Below, in pieces: positions 1 through 7,330 of a stretch of DNA of 53,014 nt (position 1 is the first letter of the stretch; each line of letters opens with the position of its first letter). The position numbers were made by a program, and so were the translations under genes. This DNA is from Pseudomonas putida (GTDB lineage Bacteria; Pseudomonadota; Gammaproteobacteria; Pseudomonadales; Pseudomonadaceae): positions 1 to 53,014 of the forward strand of contig NZ_JANHLK010000035.1 of NCBI RefSeq assembly GCF_028682635.1, written 5' to 3'. Below the pieces are notes generated by a model. That model saw only the letters and a program-made list of their open reading frames with translations, had not been told where the DNA came from and made no database searches.

Positions 1-179
1 CGAAAGCCCGCTGCAATATTCGAGGACGCCTTCGCCGGCAAGCCGGGCTCCTACAAGTCCGCGTCGACCACAACGCAACGCCCCGCGCACCTTTGTAGGA
101 GCTGGCTTGCCAGCGAAGAGGCCCCAAAGCCCGCTGCAATATTCGAGGACGCCTTCGCCGGCAAGCCGGGCTCCTGCAG
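1..179. repeat. REP/BIME array, two units
   Basis: Two copies of a palindromic unit about 123 bp apart (CTGCAATATTCG at 11 and at 134). Each carries an arm reading CTTCGCCGGCAAGCCGGGCTCC. Between them lies the opposite arm TGTAGGAGCTGGCTTGCCAGCG at about 94-115. This is the layout of a Pseudomonas BIME (paired inverted REPs). The same family returns at 52626-53014 in reverse orientation. No gene is credible here, although one reading frame stays open through it. Confidence 0.9.
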
Positions 180-250
180 TTTCAAGGATCATTGCGGGGA
201 TAGCCGTTTATCAGGCGTATCGGTATGCTCAGCGCACAGCCGAAATGCCC

Positions 251-1318
251 ATGATAAACAACCACAGTGACGTTATGAGCTCATCAGAAACGCGTGCGAA
301 TGTCCTAGCGCTGTATCCGGAAGACTCCCGCGAAGCGGCGGCCCTGCTCAAGCAGGCCGTGCCGCTGATGGTTCGCCATAACATCCCGCCCAATCCCGTG
401 CACTACGCCCTCTGGTACACCTACAGCCAGGGCCAGGACCCGGAGCTCAATCGTCACCTGGACCGCGTGGTCCGGGACTTCGACGGTTGCCCGCCAGAGT
501 CGGCGACTCTCCTGTTTCGCCAGTACATCATCCGTGACGAGCTGGAAGATGCCCGCGCCGAACAGCATCAGGTCATCAGCCTGGTCGATGGCATGGAGCG
601 CGACGTCTCGCAAAGCGTGGAAGGCAGCCTCAACTTCCAGAACCGCCTGGGGCAGTGCCTGGAAATGCTCGACGAACCGGCCAATGACCGCCTGCCGGGC
701 ATCTTGAGCGAGCTGCAGCAGAGCACTCGGCTGATGCAGAGCCAACAGGAACACTTCCTCACCCAGTTGCACTCGGCACAGGACGAAATCAAGACCCTGC
801 GCGACAAACTGCAGCGCGCGCAACTGGCCGCGACCCTCGACGGCCTGACCGAACTGTTCAACCGCACCGCGTTCACCCGCCTGCTGGAACAGGCGCTGGG
901 CAAGGCTTCCCGTGGGGTGGCCCTGTTGATGCTGGATATCGACCACTTCAAGCAATTCAATGATCAGTACGGTCACCCGCTGGGCGACCGGGTGCTGCAG
1001 CATGTTGCCCAGGTGCTGCGCGGGGCGTTGCCAGCCAATGCGTTCGCGGCGCGTTACGGCGGTGAAGAGTTCTGTGTGGTCCTGCCCGATTGCGCCGACC
1101 TGGGCAGTGCCTGTGTTTTCGCCGAGCACCTGCGCCTGAAGGTCCAGTCCTTGCGGATCAAGGCGCGCAGCACCGACACCGTGCTGGACACCGTGACCGC
1201 GTCATTCGGCGTCGCCTTCGTACAGCCCGGCGACAACCTGGAAAGCCTGCTGACCCGCGCCGATGACGGGTTGTATCAGGCCAAGCGCAATGGAAGGAAT
1301 CAGGTGTTTGCCTTGTAG
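251..1318 (+). CDS. Diguanylate cyclase (GGDEF domain)
   Basis: Predicted to make cyclic di-GMP from two GTP in the cytoplasm. The C-terminal GGDEF domain (about residues 195-355) has an intact GGEEF signature at about 270-274. The RxxD inhibitory I-site expected five residues before it reads PANA, so product feedback inhibition is probably absent. Residues 1-190 are mostly helical, with no transmembrane segment and no recognisable sensor domain; a Gln/Glu-rich, coiled-coil-like stretch leads into GGDEF. The start is uncertain. The frame runs open to 107 through REP DNA, which I discount; ATGs at 245, 251 and 275 are all possible and none has a good Shine-Dalgarno sequence. The stop is the TAG of a TTGTAGGA sequence resembling a REP edge. 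Confidence 0.9.
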   Translation: MINNHSDVMSSSETRANVLALYPEDSREAAALLKQAVPLMVRHNIPPNPVHYALWYTYSQGQDPELNRHLDRVVRDFDGCPPESATLLFRQYIIRDELEDARAEQHQVISLVDGMERDVSQSVEGSLNFQNRLGQCLEMLDEPANDRLPGILSELQQSTRLMQSQQEHFLTQLHSAQDEIKTLRDKLQRAQLAATLDGLTELFNRTAFTRLLEQALGKASRGVALLMLDIDHFKQFNDQYGHPLGDRVLQHVAQVLRGALPANAFAARYGGEEFCVVLPDCADLGSACVFAEHLRLKVQSLRIKARSTDTVLDTVTASFGVAFVQPGDNLESLLTRADDGLYQAKRNGRNQVFAL

Positions 1319-1360
1319 GAAGGGGCGGCGACGACCTTTTCCTGACCTGACCCTGATTAC

Positions 1361-1386
1361 CTGTGGGAACGAGCTTGCTCGGGTAG
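1361..1386. repeat. Single degenerate REP arm
   Basis: CTGTGGGAACGAGCTTGCTC followed by GGGTAG matches one arm of the TGTGGGAGCGAGC REP family. No second arm is seen close by. The rest of the 1319-1583 gap shows only AT-richer DNA likely to hold the promoter of the next gene. Confidence 0.7.
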
Positions 1387-1583
1387 AAACCAGAGACATG
1401 CTTCTCTACCATCGGTGCCTGCGGATGCGTTCCGGTTAGTTGCCTGTCCTCAGACCAATATTACTGTGTCCTAGTCCATTACCTACAATTTTGTGGGATC
1501 TCCCCGACTTGCGATAGTTGCCTAGCGTGGATAATTTGATAACTCATTGAATGGGGGGCACAGGCAGTGCCAAAGGGTTTTTT

Positions 1584-2087
1584 ATGCTCGACATTTTGCG
1601 TGGCACACCACTATGGGTTTACGCAGTTTTTTTTATCGTGACGTATTACGGCGTCATTGCCTGCTTCAAGAGTTATGAAACGAAAAAATCGTTAATACTG
1701 ACACCGGCGATATTCGTCGCTATTTCCGTGACCTCGCTGAAAATCTCCCAAGGATTTGTGGTTCCGCTTTCGGTTTATGCGCTGGGGTTGCTGGTTGGGT
1801 GGTTGCTGGCCTTTCGCTTTTACTCGTACCACAACGTGAAACATGAGGGTGGGGGGCTGGTGCTGGATGGCACGATCAGAGTGCTGATTGTGTATTGGTG
1901 CTTCTTCGCCTGGCGTTACTACAGCGGTTACCAGGAGGCTGTGCATCCGGAACTGGCCAATGAAGTTTCGTTAGTGGCCTGGTCGTCATTGGGGTCTGGG
2001 CTCATCAATGGTTTGATCGTTGGACGGAGTTTCAGGTTATTGCGTTTTTTCAAGTCCGATAATGTGCCAGCGGTGTCTTCTAAATGA
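1584..2087 (+). CDS. Small integral membrane protein, unknown function
   Basis: Encodes about 167 residues with four to five hydrophobic segments (roughly residues 6-25, 33-52, 57-77, 98-118 and 130-150) and short polar loops, so an inner-membrane protein. I do not recognise a catalytic motif. The N-terminus (MLDILRGTPLWVYAVF) resembles small uncharacterised proteobacterial membrane proteins, possibly of the DUF6622 type, but this is a weak recollection. ATG 1584 is chosen because AAAGGG lies 6 nt upstream; an in-frame ATG at 1551 would add 11 polar residues before the first membrane segment. It stands alone between REP-bearing gaps, and its base composition is AT-richer than its neighbours. 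Confidence 0.7.
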   Translation: MLDILRGTPLWVYAVFFIVTYYGVIACFKSYETKKSLILTPAIFVAISVTSLKISQGFVVPLSVYALGLLVGWLLAFRFYSYHNVKHEGGGLVLDGTIRVLIVYWCFFAWRYYSGYQEAVHPELANEVSLVAWSSLGSGLINGLIVGRSFRLLRFFKSDNVPAVSSK

Positions 2088-2128
2088 TGGCTTGCGTCGA
2101 CACAGATCTTATATCCACCATCGAACCT

Positions 2129-2223
2129 CGTGGAGCGGGCTTGATGGCTAAGAGGGCGTGTCAGGTTAATTGATGTCGACTGACACTCCCTCGGAACGCC
2201 CCCGGAGCAAGCCCGCTCCCACA
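2129..2223. repeat. REP pair between convergent genes
   Basis: A degenerate arm at about 2129-2158 (GTGGAGCGGGCTTG...) faces an inverted arm at 2203-2223 (CGGAGCAAGCCCGCTCCCACA). The pair lies between the convergent membrane-protein and aldehyde dehydrogenase genes, where BIMEs often act as mRNA 3'-end structures. Confidence 0.75.
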
Positions 2224-2251
2224 TTTAGAATTTGCCAGGCGCGAAAACTGC

Positions 2252-3817
2252 TTATTGACCGTCGACGCTGCGCGGCACACCGAGCGGATTGCCCTCACGC
2301 AGTGCCTCGGGCAGTAACTCATCGGGAAAACCCTGGTAGCACACCGGCCGCAGAAAACGCTCGATGGAACTCATGCCCACCGACGTGAAACGGCTGTCCG
2401 ACGACGCTGGAAACGGCCCGCCGTGCACACTGGCGAAAGACACCTCTTGCGGATGGGCAAAGGCGTTGACGACGATCCGCCCGGTGCGCCGCTCCAGGAT
2501 CGGCAGCAAACGACGGGCCAGCGCCAAGTCCTCGGCTTCCATGTGCATGGCAGCACTGAGCTGTCCGCGCAGAGCCCGGGCGACCGCGAGCATTTGCGCC
2601 TCATCCTCGACCTTCACCAGCAGGGCTGCCGGCCCGAACACTTCCTCGGTAAGGGTTGTTTCGCTGAGAAAGCGTTGGCCGTCGACCTCTAGCAAGGCCG
2701 ACTGGCCGTCCAGCGCCACGTTGGCGGCTAGGCCTTCGGCAGCCAGCCTGGCGCCAGCACCGTGCAACCTGTCGAGCCCGCTCAAGTACGCCCCATGGAT
2801 GCCCGGCGTCAGCATCGGCCGTGCCGGTGCCGCCGTCACGCGACTGATCATGGCCGCGCGCAGGGACTCGTAACCGGCCCCGGCGATGGCGATCAGGATC
2901 GCCGGTTTGAGACAGGCCTGCCCGACATTGACCAGCATGCGCTCGATAAAACCGTCGCCGATCTGTGCGCCACGCTCGGCCAGTGCCTGGGGCAGGATGA
3001 ACGTGGGGTTGACGCTGGCCATCTCGGTGAAGACCGGGATCGGCTCAGGGCGTAGCTGTGCCCGGCGATACAGGGCCATGCCGCCCTGTTCGGAACCGGT
3101 GAAGGTCACGGCCTTGATCAACGGATGGTCGACCAGGGCTTCGCCGATCGCATTGCCCGCGCCGCGCACCATCGAGAACACACCTTCAGGCAAGCCGCTG
3201 TCCTGCACGGCCTTGCGGATGGCCCGGGCCTGGATTTCCGAGGCCCCAGGGTGAGCGTTGTGGGATTTGACGACTACCGTCGCGCCCGCCGCCAGCGCCG
3301 CGGCGGTGTCGCCGCCGGCCACCGAGTAGCTGATGGGGAAGTTGCTGGCGCCAAACACCGCCACCGGGCCGAGGGCGATTTTCTGCAGGCGATGATCCAT
3401 GCGCGGGCGTGGCTGGCGCTCGGGCTGGGCCGGATCGATGGCCACCTGGAGGAAGCGTCCCCGGCGCACCACCTCGGCGAATTGCCGAAACTGCGTCGCG
3501 GCCTTGGCCACTTCGCCCAGCAGTTGGGCTTCGGGCAGGCCGGTTTCCAGGGCGGCCCTTGCGGCCAGCGGCTGGGCGACGGCGTCCAGATTGTCGGCGA
3601 TGCGTTCGAGCAAGGCCGATCGCTCGGCGAGCGAGGTGTGGCTGTAGTGGTCGAACGCGGCGTCGGCGAGGTTCGCCGCCAGGTCCACTTCGGCGGCGCC
3701 ACCGAAGGCGAATTCCGGCTCGATCAGCTGATTGTTGGCGGGGTTCAGCGCCTTCATCGTCCCTGCGCTGGCGGCGACTTCGTTGGCGCCGATCAACAGG
3801 TTTCCAGTCAGTTTCAT
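2252..3817 (-). CDS. Aldehyde dehydrogenase, ketoglutarate-semialdehyde type
   Basis: A 521-residue NAD(P)-dependent aldehyde dehydrogenase. Its features fit the alpha-ketoglutaric semialdehyde (2,5-dioxovalerate) dehydrogenase branch, which oxidises 2,5-dioxopentanoate to 2-oxoglutarate. Visible residues are Asn159 in GASNFP, the cofactor-loop motif FTGSEQGG at about 239-246, general base Glu265 in FTEMASVNP, and catalytic Cys302 in NVGQACLKP. The active site is therefore complete. The gene starts 7 nt after the stop of the isochorismatase-fold gene, so the two are cotranscribed. Substrate is not proven: no sugar-acid dehydratase or hydroxyproline genes lie nearby, so another semialdehyde is possible. 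Confidence 0.88.
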   Translation of the reverse strand: MKLTGNLLIGANEVAASAGTMKALNPANNQLIEPEFAFGGAAEVDLAANLADAAFDHYSHTSLAERSALLERIADNLDAVAQPLAARAALETGLPEAQLLGEVAKAATQFRQFAEVVRRGRFLQVAIDPAQPERQPRPRMDHRLQKIALGPVAVFGASNFPISYSVAGGDTAAALAAGATVVVKSHNAHPGASEIQARAIRKAVQDSGLPEGVFSMVRGAGNAIGEALVDHPLIKAVTFTGSEQGGMALYRRAQLRPEPIPVFTEMASVNPTFILPQALAERGAQIGDGFIERMLVNVGQACLKPAILIAIAGAGYESLRAAMISRVTAAPARPMLTPGIHGAYLSGLDRLHGAGARLAAEGLAANVALDGQSALLEVDGQRFLSETTLTEEVFGPAALLVKVEDEAQMLAVARALRGQLSAAMHMEAEDLALARRLLPILERRTGRIVVNAFAHPQEVSFASVHGGPFPASSDSRFTSVGMSSIERFLRPVCYQGFPDELLPEALREGNPLGVPRSVDGQ

Positions 3818-3824
3818 GGTGTGC

Positions 3825-4448
3825 TCACGGCTTGAGGGTGGCGATCAGTTGCTCGGTGGTGACAATCGAATGGGCGAAGGTCGGACCGTTCAGTTCATGG
3901 GCGGCGTGCATCATTTCCGGCTTGAAAGCGGCGGTGGCGTCGCGCACCAAGGTGACGTGGTAGCCCAGTTCCTGGGCGTAGCGGGCGGTGGCCTCGATGC
4001 AGGTGTTGGCCAGCAGGCCGACGATGATCACGTGGGTGATGCCTTTCTGCTTGAGGCGAAAATCCAGGTCGGTGTTGGCAAAGCCGCTCGACCCCCAATG
4101 CTCCTGGATGACGACGTCGCCAGGCTGGGGCGCGAAATCGGGATGCCATTCGCCGCCCCATTCGCCGCGGGCGAAGTGGTGCATGTGCTGGATCTTGCAT
4201 TGGGTGGGGCTTGGGTGATCCCAATTCTCGTAGTCGCCTTGTTCCCAGCGCCGGTGCGGTACGATGAATACCGGTATGTCCAGGGCGCGGACGGTACGGT
4301 CGAGGGTGCGCAGGTTGTCGAGCAGGCCGACTTGCCGGGCGATCGGCTCGAGCAGCGGGAAGATCTTGCCGCCTTCGGACAGGAAGTCGTTGTAGGGATC
4401 GACCAGCAGGTAGGCGGTTCGATCCAGCGGGTAGGGGGTGTTGGACAT
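3825..4448 (-). CDS. Isochorismatase-family cysteine hydrolase
   Basis: A 207-residue cytoplasmic protein with the isochorismatase/nicotinamidase fold, a family that hydrolyses amides or vinyl ethers using an Asp-Lys-Cys triad. Asp17 (LLVDPYNDF) and Cys150 (LLANTCIEA) are clear. The Lys expected in the middle motif is replaced: the segment reads VVIQEHWGSSGF with Gln115 at the usual Lys position. Start is ATG 4448, with GGAG 8 nt upstream. It is the first gene of a two-gene operon with the aldehyde dehydrogenase and diverges from the HxlR regulator, so it probably releases the amine or acid precursor whose aldehyde is oxidised next. The substrate cannot be named. Confidence 0.85.
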   Translation of the reverse strand: MSNTPYPLDRTAYLLVDPYNDFLSEGGKIFPLLEPIARQVGLLDNLRTLDRTVRALDIPVFIVPHRRWEQGDYENWDHPSPTQCKIQHMHHFARGEWGGEWHPDFAPQPGDVVIQEHWGSSGFANTDLDFRLKQKGITHVIIVGLLANTCIEATARYAQELGYHVTLVRDATAAFKPEMMHAAHELNGPTFAHSIVTTEQLIATLKP

Positions 4449-4509
4449 GACCAATGCTCCAGGAAGATGGACGGATCGCTGCCATGGGCTTGCCGTGGCA
4501 GCGTGAAGA

Positions 4510-4522
4510 TATGATAATCATA
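4510..4522. promoter_or_regulatory. Perfect palindrome, candidate HxlR operator
   Basis: TATGAT-A-ATCATA is a perfect 6-1-6 inverted repeat in the 99-bp gap between the divergent hydrolase and HxlR genes. HxlR-type regulators usually bind short AT-rich inverted repeats in such gaps. Assignment to this regulator is inferred from position. Confidence 0.55.
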
Positions 4523-4547
4523 GTCACTTGGAAAGAGGCAAGCCCGT

Positions 4548-5066
4548 ATGGCGTTAAAAAAGACTAGTCCTGAAACCCTGTGTCCGATTGCCCGGGCCGA
4601 AGACGTGGTTGGTGATCGCTGGACCGTGCTGGTGTTGCGCGAGTTGTTCATGCGCAATCACCGCTACGATGAGATCCAGGCGCAGACCGGCGGCACCCCG
4701 CAGATGGTCGCGACCCGCCTGAAAAGCCTGGAGGCGGACGGCATGGTCGAGCGCCGCGCCTACAACGAGCGGCCGCCGCGCTACGAGTACCACCTCACGG
4801 CCAAGGGGCAGGCGTTTTACTCGGTGGTGCTGGCGTTGCGTGCGTGGGGTGAAACCTGGTGCAAGTCGCCGCAAGAGGGCCTGGCTGTGAGCTATACCCA
4901 CCAGACTTGCGGCCAGCCCGCGGGGCTCGGGCCGTTGTGCGAGCATTGTGGTGAACTGTTGCGCCGTGATGAGTTGAGCAGCGAGCCGAGCGCGGCCTAT
5001 GCCCTGGAGCGCCAGGAACGACGGGAGGCATTCAAGCGCGGGTCGGTGGTCAAGTCCGCCGAGTGA
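4548..5066 (+). CDS. HxlR-family transcriptional regulator
   Basis: Encodes 172 residues. Residues 10-105 form the HxlR winged helix, including the family's N-terminal Cys12 (TLCPIARAEDVVGDRW) that can sense electrophiles or oxidants, and a recognition region around TPQMVATRLKSLE. An extra C-terminal stretch holds Cys121, Cys131 and Cys134 (CEHC) with Cys105 nearby, which looks like a small metal- or redox-responsive knuckle. AGAGG 9 nt before the ATG supports the start. It is divergent from the hydrolase/aldehyde dehydrogenase operon and probably controls it and itself through the palindrome at 4510-4522. Confidence 0.88.
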   Translation: MALKKTSPETLCPIARAEDVVGDRWTVLVLRELFMRNHRYDEIQAQTGGTPQMVATRLKSLEADGMVERRAYNERPPRYEYHLTAKGQAFYSVVLALRAWGETWCKSPQEGLAVSYTHQTCGQPAGLGPLCEHCGELLRRDELSSEPSAAYALERQERREAFKRGSVVKSAE

Positions 5067-5177
5067 AGACGGCGACTATTCGTTGCACTGATAGTCACAA
5101 TCATCCATCACAAGTTCTGTTGCTGCCGGCAAACAGGGAGCATGGCGTGCATCAAAAACGCCTTGCGGAACCCTGTG

Positions 5178-5516
5178 ATGAAGATGCTGACTCGACTGGC
5201 GCTGATCGCCCCCTTGCTGCTGTCCGGGTGTGCTTCTGCACCCAATAACCCGACACTGACCCTGCAGACGAAAAAGGCACCGGCGGACTACGCCCAGTGT
5301 GTCTTGCCGAAATTGCAGGAAGACGCACTGAGCGCAACGATTTCGCAGACCCAGCGCAGCTATCGAATCGTCGTTTCGAGCAAGGTCGCCGCCGACGATG
5401 TGCTCGAAGCCTACAAGGCCTCGAATGGCGGCAAGGTGTTCCTGTACGAACGCACGTTGCTGGCCTCGACGTTCGGGCCATCGCGGCTTGAACGTGCTGC
5501 TCAGGAGTGCCTTTAA
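5178..5516 (+). CDS. Small lipoprotein, unknown function
   Basis: About 112 residues with a lipoprotein signal peptide: basic MKMLTR, a hydrophobic stretch and lipobox LLLSGC with Cys17. The mature part is about 95 residues and holds two further Cys residues (AQCVLP and the final QECL) that may pair. I recognise no named domain. ATG 5178 is preferred because it directly starts the signal peptide; an ATG at 5142 has AGGGAG only 1 nt upstream, too close to act well. The gene is monocistronic, with a REP array immediately downstream. Confidence 0.7.
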   Translation: MKMLTRLALIAPLLLSGCASAPNNPTLTLQTKKAPADYAQCVLPKLQEDALSATISQTQRSYRIVVSSKVAADDVLEAYKASNGGKVFLYERTLLASTFGPSRLERAAQECL

Positions 5517-5550
5517 CCAAGCCCCGCAACCCCTCCCATCGGTGCAAGCA

Positions 5551-6121
5551 AATCCACTGTATGCGAGCTTGCTCGCGATAAGGCCGGTACATTCAGCATG
5601 GAAGTCGACTGACCCACCGCCATCGCGAGCAAGCTCGCTCCCACACTGATCCACAGTGAACTCAAAAACCAGGCACGAAGCAGATCCACTGTGGGAGCGA
5701 GCTTGCTCGCGAAGAGGCCGGCACATTGAGCATGGATGTCGACTGAGCCACCGCAATCGCGAGCAGGCTCGCTCCCACACTTGATCTTCAGTGAATTCAC
5801 AAACCAGGCACGAAGCAGATCCACTGTGGGACCGAGCCTGCTCGCGAAGAGGCCGGTACATTGAGCATGGATGGCGACTGACTCACCGCCATCGCGAGCA
5901 GGCTCGCTCCCACACTTGATCTTCAGTGAACTCAAAAACCAGGCACGAAGAAGTTCCCCTGTGGGAGCGAGCCTGCTCGCGAAGAGGCCGGTACATTGAA
6001 CATGGATGTCGACTGACCCACCGCCATCGCGAGCAGGCTCGCACAGTTGTATCTTCAGTGAACACGAAATAGATGGCCGACACAGACCCTCTTGTGGGAG
6101 TGGCCTGCTAGCGAAAGCGCT
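5551..6121. repeat. REP/BIME tandem array, about 135-bp period
   Basis: Arms with the core GAGC(T/C)TGCTCGCGA occur at about 5564, 5698, 5833 and 5968, that is spacings of 134, 135 and 135 bp. Each is followed by an AAGGCCGG-like spacer, a linker containing GTCGACTGA, and the opposite arm CGCGAGCA(A/G)GCTCGC. The linkers between units (CAGTGAA.TCA.AAACCAGGCACGAAG) are also conserved, so whole units were duplicated in tandem. A fifth degenerate arm follows at about 6093-6117. No gene is supported in the 5517-6133 gap. Confidence 0.92.
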
Positions 6122-6133
6122 ATCAGTCTTCTT

Positions 6134-7141
6134 CTAAGTTTCCTGTCGCACCACCGCGGTACTGCCGCGCAACGTCAGTTCGAACGGCAACACCACATGC
6201 CGCTGTACCAGCGGTTTCTTTTCGATCAGCGCAATCAACATCTCGACGGCTTTCTGGCCGAAGACTTCGGCGGGTTGCGCGATGGTCGTCAGCGGTGGGT
6301 CGCAGTACTTTGCGAAGGGAATGTCGTCAAAGCCGACCAGCGAAATGTCCTCGGGTACCCGTAAACCCTGTTGCTTGATGCGTTTCAACGCGCCGATGGC
6401 CATTTCATCGTTTTCGCAAAACAGCGCAGTGGGACGCTCGGGCAGGTCCAGCATGGCGGCTGCGCCGTCATCACCGGCCTTCAGGCTGAAATCTCCATGG
6501 CAGATCAGCGCCGGGTCGCAATCGATGCCGGCCTGACGCAAGGCATCCTGATAACCAGCCACGCGATCGCGGGTCAGCGGGCTGCTTTTCGGGCCCTTGA
6601 TCAGGCCGATCCGGCGGTGGCCCAGTTCGATCAGGTGTTCGGTCATGGCCTTGGCGGCCGCGCGATTGTCCAGGCTGATGGTCGGATGACGGCCGCCTTG
6701 AATCACCTCGCAGGCGTTGACGATGGGCGGCAACTCGACGTTGGGGAAGGGCGCCTCGAACGGGTCGAAGGCACGCAACTGGATCACGCCGTCAGCCTGA
6801 TGGTTGTACACCAGCTCGGCGAATTCCCGTTCGATCTCTTCACGGCCCTGGGTGTCGCACAGCAGCAGCCGATAGTTGGCCGCCTGCGCCGCCTGTTGCG
6901 CGCCGCTGATGACCCGGGCAAAAAAAGTGTTGGCGATGGCGGGCACCAGGATCACCAGGTTGCCGGTGCGGCGCGAGCGAAACTGCACCGCCATCAGGTT
7001 CGGCCTGTAGCCGGCCTGTTCCACGGCCGCGTTGACCTTGTCCCGTGTCTCGGGAAGCACACGCTCAGGCGATTTCAGGGTTCTGGACACCGTGGCCACC
7101 GAGACGCCGGCCAGCCGGGCTACTTCACGGATATTGGACAA
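6134..7141 (-). CDS. LacI-family transcriptional repressor
   Basis: About 335 residues. The N-terminal LacI helix-turn-helix is clear (NIREVARLAGVSVATVSRTL, then a hinge near YRPNLMAVQFRSRRTGNL), followed by a periplasmic-binding-protein-like sensor domain ending near VGFDDIPFAKYCDPPLTTI. This architecture usually senses a sugar or sugar derivative. The start is best placed at TTG 7141 because GAGGTGA sits 5 nt upstream; the in-frame GTG at 7147 lies inside that ribosome-binding site. The gene is divergent from the oxidoreductase/isomerase/transporter operon. A perfect 18-bp palindrome at 7264-7281 is its likely operator. Confidence 0.92.
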   Translation of the reverse strand: MSNIREVARLAGVSVATVSRTLKSPERVLPETRDKVNAAVEQAGYRPNLMAVQFRSRRTGNLVILVPAIANTFFARVISGAQQAAQAANYRLLLCDTQGREEIEREFAELVYNHQADGVIQLRAFDPFEAPFPNVELPPIVNACEVIQGGRHPTISLDNRAAAKAMTEHLIELGHRRIGLIKGPKSSPLTRDRVAGYQDALRQAGIDCDPALICHGDFSLKAGDDGAAAMLDLPERPTALFCENDEMAIGALKRIKQQGLRVPEDISLVGFDDIPFAKYCDPPLTTIAQPAEVFGQKAVEMLIALIEKKPLVQRHVVLPFELTLRGSTAVVRQET

Positions 7142-7150
7142 AATCACCTC
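7139..7150 (-). promoter_or_regulatory. Ribosome-binding site deciding a TTG start for the LacI gene
   Basis: On the minus strand GAGGTGA (7150-7144) is followed by TT and then TTG (7141-7139). This is a near-perfect anti-16S match with correct spacing. The upstream GTG overlaps the Shine-Dalgarno sequence itself and cannot use it. Confidence 0.7.
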
Positions 7151-7226
7151 GTTATCGAACCGCGCGGGCGGCGAGCTTAACGCAGTTAGCCTTGGGCTGA
7201 AATATTAATGGATCCTAATCCGGGGT

Positions 7227-7255
7227 TTGACAGGCAACGAAACTGAGCCTAAATT
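7227..7255 (+). promoter_or_regulatory. Sigma-70-type promoter of the sugar operon
   Basis: TTGACA at 7227-7232 is a perfect -35 box. It is followed after 17 bp by TAAATT at 7250-7255 as the -10 box. Transcription would start near 7262, at the edge of the 7264-7281 palindrome. Confidence 0.65.
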
Positions 7256-7263
7256 TCCGCCAC

Positions 7264-7281
7264 GATGTAACCGGTTACATC
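7264..7281. promoter_or_regulatory. Perfect 18-bp palindrome, LacI-type operator
   Basis: GATGTAACCGGTTACATC is fully self-complementary with the central CG typical of LacI/GalR-family operators. It starts about 9 bp after the -10 box, so a bound repressor would block initiation of the operon that starts at 7331. Confidence 0.82.
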
Positions 7282-7330
7282 ATAGTCGGGATTCAAGTTT
7301 GAAAAGCCGCTTCCAACAGAGAACATTGCG

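Noticed and set aside
107..250. An N-terminal extension of the diguanylate cyclase through the REP DNA
   Set aside because: The extension reads through repeat sequence, gives a Pro/Arg/Ser-rich non-family peptide, and lacks a ribosome-binding site.
5551..6121. Regularly spaced repeats that could suggest a CRISPR array
   Set aside because: The repeats are long palindromic REP pairs with conserved, not unique, linkers; no cas gene is present.
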